A stretch of DNA of 64,000 nucleotides from Marinobacter iranensis (GCF_029207565.1 NZ_JANCMW010000018.1:22127-86126), one strand, 5' to 3'. Shown: positions 1 to 9,334, counted from the first letter of the stretch. Notes: generated by a model not told the origin, from the letters alone. Made by a program: numbers and translations.

Positions 1-157
1 CCGCCGCCTTCACTTCGTCTTCAGACATCGATGCCACACTGGCAACCACCTTACCCGTCGCCGGGTTATAAACATCGAAGGTGTTACCGTCCGGCGATTC
101 AGACCAGCGACCGCCGATGTAGCCAGTCAGCTTGGGAAGCAGTGGTGACTCGATCAT
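1..157 (-). CDS. NAD(P)-dependent aldehyde dehydrogenase, succinate-semialdehyde type (N-terminal 52 residues)
   Basis: Only the first 52 codons lie in the window; the gene runs off the left edge. The visible protein carries the typical start of the aldehyde dehydrogenase family, GGRW followed by DVYNPATGKVVASV, which is the first strand region leading to the NAD-binding fold. The spacing best fits succinate-semialdehyde dehydrogenases (GabD type), which oxidise succinate semialdehyde to succinate at the end of GABA and polyamine catabolism. The ATG at 157 is preceded by AGGAG on the minus strand. It is divergent from the acetylpolyamine amidohydrolase gene, which would suit a polyamine breakdown role. 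The catalytic cysteine and glutamate are outside the window, so substrate is not settled. Confidence 0.75.
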   Translation of the reverse strand, partial: MIESPLLPKLTGYIGGRWSESPDGNTFDVYNPATGKVVASVASMSEDEVKAA

Positions 158-270
158 CTCGGCTCCTTTTCACAATGTTTTCGGAATGTACAAATTGGAG
201 TTTGCGTCAGTGTGATATGTCTCTCATAGTGGATGCAGAAACCGCCACTGTAAAGTCAGACCAAGGTGTT

Positions 271-298
271 TTGACCAGCACCAGCGGGCGCCTATACT
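271..298 (+). promoter_or_regulatory. Sigma-70-like promoter of the acetylpolyamine amidohydrolase gene
   Basis: TTGACC at 271-276 and TATACT at 293-298 are separated by 16 bases. Transcription would begin near 305, just upstream of the AGGAGG ribosome site at 316-321 and the ATG at 329. The match to the -35 and -10 consensus is good at both boxes; no experimental support. Confidence 0.6.
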
Positions 299-328
299 CG
301 AAGAATGTCATTATCAGGAGGCAGGAAC

Positions 329-1342
329 ATGAAGGCGTTTTTTCATCCCTCGCAGGATCAGCATCTCCCAAAGACCTATTTTACCCGTGGCCAGATGCGT
401 CAGCCCCAGGAAGTCCCCGATCGTACCGGGCAGATGCTGGAAGGGCTGAAAGCCATGGGGATTCCGGTGTTGCAGCCGGCGGACCAGGGTGCAGGGGCGA
501 TTTCAAAGGTCCACGACCTGGGCTATCTGCGCTTTCTGGAATCCGCACACCGCCGCTGGTCACAAATGGGGGACTGGGGCGACGAGGTGATTTCGAACAT
601 CTTCGTGCGCTCACCCAATGCCCTTAAAGGCATCCTCGCTGAAGCGGGCCGCTATCAGGCCGATGGCAGTTGCCCGATCGGCGCCAATACCTGGAACGCC
701 GCCTACTGGTCAGCCCAGACCGCGCTCGGTGCCGCCGATGCCCTGATCGCCGGTGATCGCACATCCTACGCAGTCTGTCGTCCACCGGGACATCATGCCC
801 GCAGAGATGCCGCTGGCGGTTTCTGTTACCTCAACAACGCCGCCATCGCCGCGGAACACATGAAAACCCGTTTTCCCCGTGTAGCAATACTGGACACCGA
901 CATGCACCACGGCCAGGGCATTCAGGAAATCTTCTACGACCGCAGTGATGTGCTCTACGTGTCCATCCATGGCGACCCCACCAATTTCTACCCGGTGGTC
1001 AGTGGCTATGAGGATGAGCGTGGAGAAGGCGACGGCTTCGGTTACAACATCAACCTGCCCATGCCCCACGGCTCGTCCGAAGAGGATTTTTTCCACAAGC
1101 TGGACGAGGCATTGGCTGCCATTCGTCTGTTCCAGCCGGATGCGCTGATACTCACGCTGGGATTCGACATCTACCACAACGACCCCCAGGCCAAGGTGTC
1201 GGTATCTTCCGAAGGATTCTGCCGCCTGGCCACCCATATCCGCCAGACCGGCCTGCCCACACTGGTTGTACAGGAAGGCGGTTACGACCTGGAAACCCTG
1301 AGCGAAAACGTACAGCAGTTTTTCAAGGGCCTGGAAGGTTAA
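329..1342 (+). CDS. Histone deacetylase-family acetylpolyamine amidohydrolase
   Basis: A 337-residue zinc-dependent deacetylase of the arginase/deacetylase fold. The family removes acetyl groups from acetylated polyamines or lysines. Seen in order: RPPGHHA with the catalytic histidine pair, GFCYLNNAAIAA, the zinc-binding DTDMHHGQG, VSIHGDP, and a C-terminal QEGGYDLE segment that closes the active site. Length is normal for bacterial acetylpolyamine amidohydrolases. The start at 329 was chosen over the in-frame ATG at 305 because AGGAGG at 316-321 sits seven bases upstream. A semialdehyde dehydrogenase gene diverges from it, so a role in acetylated polyamine catabolism (deacetylation, then oxidation of aldehydes) is a reasonable inference. 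Protein deacetylase activity cannot be excluded. Confidence 0.88.
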   Translation: MKAFFHPSQDQHLPKTYFTRGQMRQPQEVPDRTGQMLEGLKAMGIPVLQPADQGAGAISKVHDLGYLRFLESAHRRWSQMGDWGDEVISNIFVRSPNALKGILAEAGRYQADGSCPIGANTWNAAYWSAQTALGAADALIAGDRTSYAVCRPPGHHARRDAAGGFCYLNNAAIAAEHMKTRFPRVAILDTDMHHGQGIQEIFYDRSDVLYVSIHGDPTNFYPVVSGYEDERGEGDGFGYNINLPMPHGSSEEDFFHKLDEALAAIRLFQPDALILTLGFDIYHNDPQAKVSVSSEGFCRLATHIRQTGLPTLVVQEGGYDLETLSENVQQFFKGLEG

Positions 1343-1350
1343 ACAAGGAT

Positions 1351-2805
1351 TCAGCTTGCTGGGGCGTACACCTTGATATTGGTGTGCCCCTCGGCTTTCA
1401 GGTGGCAGGCGTGCATCCGGCTCATGGTGCCGCGGTCGCAATACAACAGGTACTGCCTGTCAGTTGGCAGGGAATTGATGCGCTCGTTCAGTTCGTAGAA
1501 CGGAATCTCCATCACCCGGTTACTGGTCAGGCGCAAGGGTGACTGCTCTCCCTCTGAGGGATGGCGTACATCGATAATGACATCGCTCACTTCCGGCGTG
1601 TGTACCAATTCCACTTCTTCCGGGGTCTGTGTGGTTTCCAGCAGCCGGTTGACCGGGGTGTCCTGACGGCTTGCAATGGCCTGCTCCAGCACCCCAGCAT
1701 CCATATTGGCCTCGTCTTCCTCTACCCGATGGAGCTTGGCGCGGGTTGCCGGCTTGCGGGAAATCACACCGCAGTATTCCGGCATGGTACGGGCAAAGGG
1801 CTCGGTGCCGATCTCCCGGGCGATATTGATAATGGTTTCCTTGTCCATGGAGACCAGCGGTCGCAGTACAACTTCGTCGCTGGCCCTGTCCACCACATTG
1901 AGGTTGGACAGGGTCTGGCTCGAGACCTGCGCCACGGCATCACCGGTCACCAGGCCAGCAGCATTGTTAATCAAGGCAATTTCAGAGGCCGCCTTCAGCA
2001 TCTGGCGTTTGAGCACCACGCCCCAGTGACGATGGTTCACCGAGCGCATGATTTCCGCCACCACACCTTCGAAGGGCACGGAAATAAACTTGGCACCATG
2101 GGAGGCTCCGTAGCGATCCCAGATATAGTGGACCACCTGCCGCACGCCAATTTCATGGGCCGGTCCGCCAAGGTTAAAGAACAGAAAGTGGGAGCGAAGC
2201 CCACGACGCATCATCAGGTAGGCCGCCACCGAGGAATCGTAGCCACCGGAAACCAGGGTCATTACCGTCTCCACGGCCCCCAACGGATAACCGCCAGTAC
2301 CCCGGTGCTTGCGGTGGGCAATGTGATAATGATCGTCATGAACCTCAATGCGCACCTCGACATCCGGTCGGCTCAGGTTCACGCCTTCCGGCTCCGACGC
2401 TTCAAACAGGGCGGAACCCACAAAGCGCTCCAGATCAATAGAACGAAACGAATGGCTGCCATGGCGGCGAACCCGCACCGCAAACGTCTTGCCACGGATA
2501 CGTTCCGCGAAAGCCGCCACGGCCTGTTCGGCTACATCGTCCATGCTTACCCAGGGAAACACACCGATTTCCTGGATCGTGGATATCCCCGGAATGCGTT
2601 GCAGTTCGTCGATGACGGGACCAGCAAGGCTGCGGTCGTCGGGAACCTCCACGTCCACCCGGTCCCAGGAACCCTCGACATGGATATCGCTATCCAGGCG
2701 AGCCAGCAGCTTGCGGATATTCTGCCTGAGATGCCGCATCTGTTGCCGACGAACGGGTTTGCTCTTGATGGCCACTTCAGCCGCGGGGCGTATAAGGAGT
2801 TTCAT
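1351..2805 (-). CDS. thiI: tRNA uridine 4-sulfurtransferase ThiI with rhodanese domain
   Basis: A 484-residue protein with the full gammaproteobacterial ThiI layout: ferredoxin-like N-terminus, THUMP RNA-binding domain (about residues 60-165), PP-loop ATPase with SGGYDSSVAAY, and a C-terminal rhodanese domain with the active-site CDRGTMSR loop. It transfers sulfur from IscS persulfide to U8 of tRNA to give 4-thiouridine, and the rhodanese form can also feed thiazole synthesis for thiamin. The ATG at 2805 is the first of the ORF and encodes the usual MKLLIRPAAEV start. It is convergent with the preceding deacetylase gene (8-base gap) and divergent from ppnN. Confidence 0.96.
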   Translation of the reverse strand: MKLLIRPAAEVAIKSKPVRRQQMRHLRQNIRKLLARLDSDIHVEGSWDRVDVEVPDDRSLAGPVIDELQRIPGISTIQEIGVFPWVSMDDVAEQAVAAFAERIRGKTFAVRVRRHGSHSFRSIDLERFVGSALFEASEPEGVNLSRPDVEVRIEVHDDHYHIAHRKHRGTGGYPLGAVETVMTLVSGGYDSSVAAYLMMRRGLRSHFLFFNLGGPAHEIGVRQVVHYIWDRYGASHGAKFISVPFEGVVAEIMRSVNHRHWGVVLKRQMLKAASEIALINNAAGLVTGDAVAQVSSQTLSNLNVVDRASDEVVLRPLVSMDKETIINIAREIGTEPFARTMPEYCGVISRKPATRAKLHRVEEDEANMDAGVLEQAIASRQDTPVNRLLETTQTPEEVELVHTPEVSDVIIDVRHPSEGEQSPLRLTSNRVMEIPFYELNERINSLPTDRQYLLYCDRGTMSRMHACHLKAEGHTNIKVYAPAS

Positions 2806-2899
2806 AAATCAGACGTCTGCCGGGTAGCGTAATCACAGTAAAGCGCTTAGTGTAACGGTTTCACTGTATGCCTCAAAATCAGGCATTCCCGATATCCGT

Positions 2900-2905
2900 T
2901 ATAAT
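2900..2905 (+). promoter_or_regulatory. Probable -10 box of ppnN
   Basis: A perfect TATAAT lies at 2900-2905, 68 bases before the chosen ppnN start. No good -35 box is seen at the right distance. A small hairpin (ATGCCT/AGGCAT) precedes it around 2868-2887. Confidence 0.4.
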
Positions 2906-2972
2906 CAGAGAAAAAGGCATCACCCGAACACCCAAAAGGTGCCCGCAGAACATTCAGGAGCTTTCGCCATTC

Positions 2973-4367
2973 ATGACCGAATCCACCATCAATGCCCTGG
3001 TTTCCCCCGAGGGCAGCCTGGAAATCCTCTCCAACTTTGAAGTCAACCGGCTCAAGGACAGAAGCGAAGGGGGGCTCTACCGGCTGTTCCGTCAATGCGC
3101 CCTGGCTGTGCTCAACACCGGCGTGGAAACCGACGACTGTAAAACCCTGATGGAAGCCCACGCGGATTTCGATGTCCGCCTGGTGCCACAGCCAAGAGGC
3201 CTCAAACTGGAACTGGTCAACGCACCCGCGCACGCCTTTGTGGACGGACAGATGTTGCGCGCCATCCGCGAACACCTGTTCTCGGTTTTGCGGGATATCA
3301 TCTATTCCTATTCCATCCCCCAGTCCGCGGCGGGTTTGCGGCGGGACGACCCGGAAGGCATCACTAACCTGATTTTCCACATTCTCCGCAACGCCCGCGT
3401 GCTCCAGGCCGGGCGTCATCCGGACCTGGTGGTGTGCTGGGGCGGACATTCCATCAACGAGCGGGAATACCAGTACAGCAAGGAAGTGGGCCATCAGTTA
3501 GGCCTGCGGGGGCTGAGCATCTGTACCGGCTGTGGCCCCGGCGCCATGAAGGGCCCCATGAAGGGTGCAACTATCGGCCACGCCAAGCAGCGGGTGAAAA
3601 ACGGCCGTTACATCGGCCTGACGGAACCGGGCATTATCGGTGCCGAAGCCCCCAACCCCATCGTTAACGAGCTGGTGATCATGCCGGACATCGAGAAGCG
3701 CCTGGAGGCTTTCGTCCGCACCGGCCACGGCGTGATTGTGTTCCCCGGTGGCGTGGGTACTGCCGAGGAAATCCTCTACCTGCTGGGCATTCTGTTGCAT
3801 CCGGACAACGCCGACCTGCCCTTCCCGGTAGTGTTTACCGGCCAGCAGGAAAACGCTGAATACTTCGAGATGATTGACCAGTTCATCCGCAACGCGCTCG
3901 GTGATGAGGCCGCCAACAAGTACGAGATCATCATTGATGACCCGGACAAGGTCGCCCGCACCATGAAGCAGGGCATGAAGGACGTTGAAACCTTCCGCCG
4001 GGCCATGCAGGACGCCTATTATTTCAACTGGATGCTAAAGATTGATCCGGTATTCCAGATGCCGTTCGAGCCCACCCACAAGAGCATGAGGGCGCTGAAG
4101 TTACATCGCGACCAACCGGCCCACCTGATTGCCGCCAACCTGCGCAAGGCATTCAGCGGCATCGTTGCGGGTAACGTCAAGGAGAGCGGCATACGCCATG
4201 TACAGGCGAAAGGGCCGTTCGAAATCGCTGGCGATCCGGAACTGCTGGCACCCCTTGAAGCAATGCTGAAGGAATTTGTGGCCCAGGACCGGATGAAACT
4301 GCCCGGCTCAGGCGCCTACGAGCCCAGTTACCGAATCGTCAGCGGAGCGGTGCAAGCTGCTCCCTGA
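2973..4367 (+). CDS. ppnN: Nucleotide 5'-monophosphate nucleosidase PpnN (LOG family)
   Basis: A 464-residue protein matching the E. coli PpnN (YgdH) family along its whole length. It cleaves the N-glycosidic bond of nucleoside monophosphates to free base and ribose 5-phosphate, and in E. coli it is controlled by (p)ppGpp. Visible family segments are the PpnN-type N-terminal domain (LEILSNFEVNRLK), VVCWGGHSI, CTGCGPGAMKGPMKGA, the LOG signature PGGVGTAEE, and a C-terminal FSGIVAGNVKE region. The start at 2973 gives MTESTIN and the usual family N-terminus; AGGAG lies at 2956-2960, slightly distant. An upstream in-frame ATG at 2868 would add a low-similarity leader and was not used. Confidence 0.94.
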   Translation: MTESTINALVSPEGSLEILSNFEVNRLKDRSEGGLYRLFRQCALAVLNTGVETDDCKTLMEAHADFDVRLVPQPRGLKLELVNAPAHAFVDGQMLRAIREHLFSVLRDIIYSYSIPQSAAGLRRDDPEGITNLIFHILRNARVLQAGRHPDLVVCWGGHSINEREYQYSKEVGHQLGLRGLSICTGCGPGAMKGPMKGATIGHAKQRVKNGRYIGLTEPGIIGAEAPNPIVNELVIMPDIEKRLEAFVRTGHGVIVFPGGVGTAEEILYLLGILLHPDNADLPFPVVFTGQQENAEYFEMIDQFIRNALGDEAANKYEIIIDDPDKVARTMKQGMKDVETFRRAMQDAYYFNWMLKIDPVFQMPFEPTHKSMRALKLHRDQPAHLIAANLRKAFSGIVAGNVKESGIRHVQAKGPFEIAGDPELLAPLEAMLKEFVAQDRMKLPGSGAYEPSYRIVSGAVQAAP

Positions 4368-4379
4368 GGGTGACGGGGT

Positions 4380-4718
4380 TTATTCCCCGCCATCCGCCGG
4401 CAGGCTCGCATAATAGGCTGCAAGGTTGGCAATGTCCTCATCGCTGAGGCCTGCGGCCTGGCCCTGCATGATGGCTGCCTGGCCACCACTGCGCTGCTTG
4501 TTCTTGTAGGCCTTGAGCGCGGACACGAGGTATTGCTCGTTCTGCCCCGCCAGGTTGGGATAGCCCGGAATGACCGCAATGCCGTTCTTGCCATGACAGG
4601 CGGCACACACAGCTGCCTTGGCCTTGCCGGCCTCAACGTCGCCAGCAGCACTCGTGATGGCGGGAGCGGCTGTGCCCATTAGAAACAGGGCGGCTAAGGT
4701 GTGGTATTTCAGTCTCAT
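4380..4718 (-). CDS. Periplasmic class I cytochrome c (c553/c5-like)
   Basis: A 112-residue secreted electron carrier. The signal peptide ends near TSAAGD. A single heme site CAACH follows, then PNLAGQ, and a distal methionine in AAIMQGQA is the probable sixth heme ligand. The end helix ANLAAYYASL is typical of cytochrome c553/half-c4 proteins. It would shuttle electrons between membrane complexes and a terminal oxidase or peroxidase. It is a single gene, convergent with ppnN (12-base gap), with its own upstream region at 4719-4882. The partner enzyme cannot be read from context. Confidence 0.88.
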   Translation of the reverse strand: MRLKYHTLAALFLMGTAAPAITSAAGDVEAGKAKAAVCAACHGKNGIAVIPGYPNLAGQNEQYLVSALKAYKNKQRSGGQAAIMQGQAAGLSDEDIANLAAYYASLPADGGE

Positions 4719-4882
4719 TGGTTTTACCCTCTCATCGTTTTACAGCCCGACAGGAACCTGCCGGTGCGCAATCTGACCGAACTTATAGCACAGCAAAAAC
4801 AAAGCTCAAATGCGATAAATCAATAGTCTGTACGTAACCGGTCATCGTTTACGTCACCTTAATTCGATGCGGAGAAGTCGAC

Positions 4883-5986
4883 ATGCCCATTCAGGTTCAG
4901 GAAATCGCGTGCAGGGAAGGCAACATCGGCCTGATCACCCTGGATTCCCCCACTACCCTGAACGCCCTCTCCGGGTCGATGATCACCGAAACCCAGGCAA
5001 TACTGGACGAGTGGGCCGATGCCGACCACATCAGCCTGGTGATCTTCCGGGGCACCGGTGACCGTGCGTTCTGTGCGGGGGGCAATATCCGCGAACTGTA
5101 TGGCGCCCTGTCCGGTGACGGCGACCCCGATGCCCCCGCCGGTTTCTTTGCCAACGAGTATCGCCTGGACTACACCATCCACTGTTTTCCCAAGCCGGTG
5201 ATCGCCATTGGCCATGGCGTGGTGATGGGCGGAGGGCTTGGCATCCTATCGGCCTGCCGCTACCGCCTCGTCACCCCGAACGTGATAATGGCCATGCCGG
5301 AAATCACCATCGGCCTGTTTCCCGACGTGGGTGCCAGTTGGTTCCTCAACCGCCTGCCGGGCCGTATCGGGCTTTTCATGGGCCTCACCGGAGCACGCCT
5401 CAACGTCTCTGACGCGTTGCGAGTTGGGCTGGCTGACATGGCCATCCTGCCGGACCAGGTGGACTCGTTGATTGATCGGCTGAGGGAGGAGCGCTGGAGT
5501 GGCGAGTCGGCTGCCGACGACAGCCGTCTGTTCCGGCTGGTCAACCAGCTTGAGCACCCGGACTATAGGGCACTGCCAGCCAGTGAGCTGGCCCGGCATG
5601 AACAGGACATTGCCAGGCTCGGCGCCGGCGATGAATTACCGGTCATTGTGGAAAACCTTTTGGAGGCAGACGTTGACAGCGACTGGTGGCGCGGCTGCAT
5701 GGCCAATCTTCGCGGTGGCTGTCCGGTGACTGCCTGGCTGGTCTGGACCCAGTTGAAGAAAGCCCAGCAAATGTCACTGAAGGACGTTTTCAGGATGGAG
5801 CTGACCATGGCGGCCCGGTGCACCAGGCGACCGGATTTGCGGGAGGGCATCAGGGCGAGGCTGATCGACAAGGATCAATCCCCCACATGGTCCTTCCCGA
5901 CCGTCAGGGATGTGCCCGAGAGCATCGTTGATGAGCACTTTGAGCCGGAACTGGACGACAGCAACGACCCCATGGGCCTGCAGTAA
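4883..5986 (+). CDS. Enoyl-CoA hydratase/isomerase family protein, 3-hydroxyisobutyryl-CoA hydrolase-like
   Basis: A 367-residue crotonase-fold protein. The oxyanion-hole segments are AFCAGGNIRELY and GVVMGGGLGIL, and the conserved MPEITIGLFPDVGASWFL is the mark of the HIBCH subgroup, which is longer (about 350-380 residues) than simple enoyl-CoA hydratases. The C-terminal half fits the ECH_2 type domain. Expected reaction is hydrolysis of 3-hydroxyisobutyryl-CoA in valine degradation. No other valine pathway gene is nearby, so an enoyl-CoA hydratase role remains possible. The start at 4883 is the first ATG that gives the family N-terminus. Confidence 0.83.
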   Translation: MPIQVQEIACREGNIGLITLDSPTTLNALSGSMITETQAILDEWADADHISLVIFRGTGDRAFCAGGNIRELYGALSGDGDPDAPAGFFANEYRLDYTIHCFPKPVIAIGHGVVMGGGLGILSACRYRLVTPNVIMAMPEITIGLFPDVGASWFLNRLPGRIGLFMGLTGARLNVSDALRVGLADMAILPDQVDSLIDRLREERWSGESAADDSRLFRLVNQLEHPDYRALPASELARHEQDIARLGAGDELPVIVENLLEADVDSDWWRGCMANLRGGCPVTAWLVWTQLKKAQQMSLKDVFRMELTMAARCTRRPDLREGIRARLIDKDQSPTWSFPTVRDVPESIVDEHFEPELDDSNDPMGLQ

Positions 5987-6005
5987 ACAGGTTGAAGGCC
6001 CGAAT

Positions 6006-6701
6006 TCAGAGTTCGGCGCCGGCCTGGATCAGCAACATCTCGATATCGCGGTTGTTGCTGGCACGGGCCAAGTCCAGCGCAGTCTCGCCGTTATTGCCCT
6101 GATAATTAACATCGGCACCGGCAGCCAGCAGCATCTCCGCGGTCAGCAGATCCCCGCCATCAACAATGTGCATCAGCAGTGACCGCCCACCCTGGCTTAC
6201 GTTCACATTCGCTCCGGCAGCCAGCAGCACTTTCACCACCGATAGATGACCATTACGTGCCGCCCGGATCACCGGTGTGGTGCCTTCACTGTCCGATGCG
6301 TTCACACTCGCCCCTGCGGACAACAACAGCTGAACAATGCGCCGATGGCCCTCGCCAGAAGCAATCATCAACGGCGTAATTCCGCTTGCGGGAGCGCGAT
6401 CCGGCGCCGTACCCTCACTGAGGAGATACCAGACAATACGATCCTCGCCCGCCCTCACGGCCGCCGCAAGTGGCGTGCCTTCCTCGGTCAGTGTGTTCAG
6501 TGACGCCCCCGAGGCGGCAAGCGACTCAACCCGATCAAGATCGCCATCGCTGACTGCCGCCATCAGCGGCGTATCAGCCACCGAGGATTGCCGCTGTTCC
6601 AGATTGGAGGGATCTCCGCCGGTAGCACAGGCAGTTACCAGCGTACTTGTGATCAGGGCAAACAGGAGTCTAGGAAGGATGGTGCCGGTTCCCTGGGCCA
6701 T
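6006..6701 (-). CDS. Ankyrin-repeat lipoprotein
   Basis: A 231-residue protein. An N-terminal hydrophobic stretch ends in a lipobox, LVTAC, with the cysteine near residue 25, so it is predicted to be lipidated and held at the envelope. The rest is about five ankyrin repeats, each visible as TPL..A...G followed by LL.AGA.VN. Ankyrin proteins in the periplasm usually bind other proteins, for example protecting catalase or sequestering toxins; no partner is visible here. It ends 20 bases from the convergent crotonase-family gene and lies upstream of nothing obviously coupled. Confidence 0.8.
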   Translation of the reverse strand: MAQGTGTILPRLLFALITSTLVTACATGGDPSNLEQRQSSVADTPLMAAVSDGDLDRVESLAASGASLNTLTEEGTPLAAAVRAGEDRIVWYLLSEGTAPDRAPASGITPLMIASGEGHRRIVQLLLSAGASVNASDSEGTTPVIRAARNGHLSVVKVLLAAGANVNVSQGGRSLLMHIVDGGDLLTAEMLLAAGADVNYQGNNGETALDLARASNNRDIEMLLIQAGAEL

Positions 6702-6774
6702 GGTGATTCTGTCTCTGTTGATTCATTTTTGCCCGTATTCTGGTCAGTAACCGGCCCGAATTAAATCGAGCTGT

Positions 6775-8922
6775 TCACAAGTCGGGCCGGTTTTGCAGAA
6801 TATAACGAACCACCAAGCGCAAGGTGGCCTCACCCTGCTCCCGGCCCTGGCACTCGCCTACCACCTGCAAACCGCGCCACGACCAGCCCTGGAGCACTGC
6901 CCTTGCCCACAGGGAGCGGGAATCTGTTGCCAACACCAGGTTGACCACCTCCGGCTGAGTGGACAGCTTTCCCAGCACCGGCAACGCCAGGTCAAAGCCT
7001 CGGTAGCCGTTGGCAAAACTGTGCAGATCCCGGCGGTCGTCCTCGTTGATGAAACCGACGGGTGGCAGACTGCTGGTCAATGCCAGTATCAGGCCCGGCT
7101 CCACATCGGGCCAGTTCCGTGGCAGCAGGGTGAGCCAGTGTTCGGCCAGCCTGCTGCGCAGGTGATACGCCAGCGCCTTGCCATCGGCAGACACTCCCAA
7201 GAGCATTTGCACCGGATACTCGCCACTGCTCGCTTCTCGTTTCATGCCCAGGCGCACGGGCTCCAACCCACAACGCTGCCAAAAGCTCACCAAGCCGGTG
7301 TTTCCACCAAAACTGGTGCCGATGCCGTCCAATCCCTGTTGTTGGGCATGTTCCTGTGCCGCAGCCACCAGTTTCTTCCCCAACCCCCGACCGCGTTCGG
7401 GCGCGTTCACGGCAATCCGCACTACCCGCAAAATACGCTGGCTCGCCGCCTCGGCAAACCCGCTGTGGGTGGCCAGCGACTGGGGCAACAGATGCCCCCG
7501 CAAACGGCGCTTACCCAGCATGATCTGTTCTGCAAGCGCCCCGTCCAGGCCACCCTCCACGGTCGCCCAGAGCACGCCGGCCAGCACGCCATCACAGGTC
7601 AGGCGCCAGCTCACGGCAGCGGGGTCATCCATCCATTGGCGCAGGTCGCCGGGAGAGGTCCGGTAGTGGGCATCCACCAGCAGGCCAAAGGCGTCGTTCA
7701 GTTCCTCATCCCCGGCCGTGGCAGGGTCCCAGGGTTCAACCAATAGGCCGGAACTATCACCGCTCCCGGAAGGCGCCTCCGCATCCAGCAGAAACATCCG
7801 CCGGGTCAACGGTTCCAGGGGGTCAGACGCCGCCCACCGGATTGGCGCCGTGAGCGATGCATTGCGCCAGTGCGGCGTTTCAGAATCCAACACCGAACGA
7901 AACCGGATGGCAAAGCCCCGCCCCGAGCCCTCATAACCATGCACCGTGGTGGAGAAAATCACCCTAGGCCAACCCAGCAATACCTGCTTCAACACGTCTG
8001 CCGGAATGGCGGCTGCTTCATCCACCATCACCACCTCTGCTTCCGGCTTCTCAGTGAGCAACCGATCAAGGGGGCAAAACCGCAACAGGCCATGATCGCC
8101 CACCACCACATCGTCCGTGCCCATCTCCGAGTCGGAAACCTGCCCCGCAGCCATACGGGCATGATGAAAAAGCGTCTTCACCGCCGCTGGCTCCGGGGCC
8201 GTCACCACCACCCGTTGCCGTCCCTCTTCCAGCAGCCGAACCGCCGCCATACCCAACGCCGCCGACTTGCCCCGGCCTCGATCAGCAGTCACCACCAGTG
8301 GCCGCCGACGCCTCCCCAGCCCGGTTCTGACCACATCTTCCACAAGCGCACTCTGATCTTCCGTAGCGCCGACCTGAAATGCCTCTGGTGGAGAAACAAC
8401 TTTCGGTAAGTCCGGCTGCGGATTTAGCGCCGGATTGATACGGATAGCGTCCGGGTCACTGTCCACAATGCGAGCCAGACGAGCAGAAAACGGATGCTCT
8501 ACAGCACCGTCCAGCCCGGTACGCCGGTAATCCGGATCCGCAAAACCGCCCCATTTGTCCAACGGCGGCATCAACCAGAAAAACAACCCACCGGCGGAAA
8601 GTGTCCCCGACAACGCCGCAAAACTGTCTGGCGGATTCCCCTGCCAACCATCCCAAACCACACAGGCCAACTCCTGACCCAGCCAACGGCGTCCTTCGAC
8701 CGGTTTAATTGGTTTCAACGAAGATTCCGGCTGATCCTCAACCGGCCCGGTCCAGACGCCCGGGGTAATCGACAATGCAGGCAGGAGTGAACGAAGCCAC
8801 GCCAGAGACGCGTCACGATCACCCTCCACAACGATCAGGCGCCGATGCCCTGCTGCCCGCAAGTCACTTTGCAGCTTCGACCAGCGGCTCAGATCAGGGG
8901 CTTCCTTCCCGGACCGATCCAC
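6775..8922 (-). CDS. tmcA: tRNA(Met) cytidine acetyltransferase TmcA
   Basis: A 715-residue enzyme that uses ATP/GTP and acetyl-CoA to make N4-acetylcytidine at the wobble base of elongator tRNA-Met. Domain order fits TmcA: N-terminal DUF1726-like domain, RNA-helicase/ATPase module with Walker A TADRGRGKSAALG and Walker B VVMVDEAAAIP, GNAT acetyltransferase domain with VNAPERGRGLGKKLV for acetyl-CoA, and a C-terminal tRNA-binding tail. The first ATG at 8922 is used. It lies eight bases downstream of the DUF2237 gene on the same strand, so the two are probably co-transcribed. Confidence 0.93.
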   Translation of the reverse strand: MDRSGKEAPDLSRWSKLQSDLRAAGHRRLIVVEGDRDASLAWLRSLLPALSITPGVWTGPVEDQPESSLKPIKPVEGRRWLGQELACVVWDGWQGNPPDSFAALSGTLSAGGLFFWLMPPLDKWGGFADPDYRRTGLDGAVEHPFSARLARIVDSDPDAIRINPALNPQPDLPKVVSPPEAFQVGATEDQSALVEDVVRTGLGRRRRPLVVTADRGRGKSAALGMAAVRLLEEGRQRVVVTAPEPAAVKTLFHHARMAAGQVSDSEMGTDDVVVGDHGLLRFCPLDRLLTEKPEAEVVMVDEAAAIPADVLKQVLLGWPRVIFSTTVHGYEGSGRGFAIRFRSVLDSETPHWRNASLTAPIRWAASDPLEPLTRRMFLLDAEAPSGSGDSSGLLVEPWDPATAGDEELNDAFGLLVDAHYRTSPGDLRQWMDDPAAVSWRLTCDGVLAGVLWATVEGGLDGALAEQIMLGKRRLRGHLLPQSLATHSGFAEAASQRILRVVRIAVNAPERGRGLGKKLVAAAQEHAQQQGLDGIGTSFGGNTGLVSFWQRCGLEPVRLGMKREASSGEYPVQMLLGVSADGKALAYHLRSRLAEHWLTLLPRNWPDVEPGLILALTSSLPPVGFINEDDRRDLHSFANGYRGFDLALPVLGKLSTQPEVVNLVLATDSRSLWARAVLQGWSWRGLQVVGECQGREQGEATLRLVVRYILQNRPDL

Positions 8923-8929
8923 GATGGGC

Positions 8930-9310
8930 TCAGCTCAGATCCATGGAATGGCGCTTGAGGTCTTCCAGCTTCGAATACTTCAGCGCCGAACGATGCGTGG
9001 CCCGAAGTTTTACCCGGGGCGCACAATCCGCTTCAAATGCCTCCTGCCACCGGGATGCACAAAGACACCACGAATCCCCTTCTTTCAGGCCGGGAAAACC
9101 AAATTCTGGCCGAGGGGTACTGAGGTCATTGCCTTTGGCGGCGGAATACTCCAGAAAGTCATCCGTAACGACCGCGCATACCACGTGCGCTGCCAGGTCA
9201 TCCGGTCCGGTGTTACAACACCCATCACGATAAAATCCGGTTTCCGGATCAGTACCACATACTTCCAATTTTTCACCAAGCACGTTCACCGGTTCAGCGG
9301 TTGTAGCCAT
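8930..9310 (-). CDS. DUF2237 family protein
   Basis: A 126-residue protein that is conserved along its whole length with the DUF2237 family. Key stretches are DPETGFYRDGCCNTG, HVVCAVVTDDFLEYS, GNDLSTPRPEFGFPGLK and WCLCASRWQEA. The several conserved cysteines suggest metal or redox chemistry, but no function is established. The coding start at 9310 is preceded by AGGAGAATG, giving a good ribosome site. It sits directly upstream of tmcA and downstream of the palindromic repeat at 9335-9442. Confidence 0.88.
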   Translation of the reverse strand: MATTAEPVNVLGEKLEVCGTDPETGFYRDGCCNTGPDDLAAHVVCAVVTDDFLEYSAAKGNDLSTPRPEFGFPGLKEGDSWCLCASRWQEAFEADCAPRVKLRATHRSALKYSKLEDLKRHSMDLS

Positions 9311-9334
9311 AAAATCATTCTCCTAATTCAGAGT

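Noticed and set aside
1561..2832. Open frame of 423 codons on the plus strand across thiI
   Set aside because: It lies antisense to thiI, which has all its domains; the encoded sequence has no recognisable family and arises from GC-rich codon bias.
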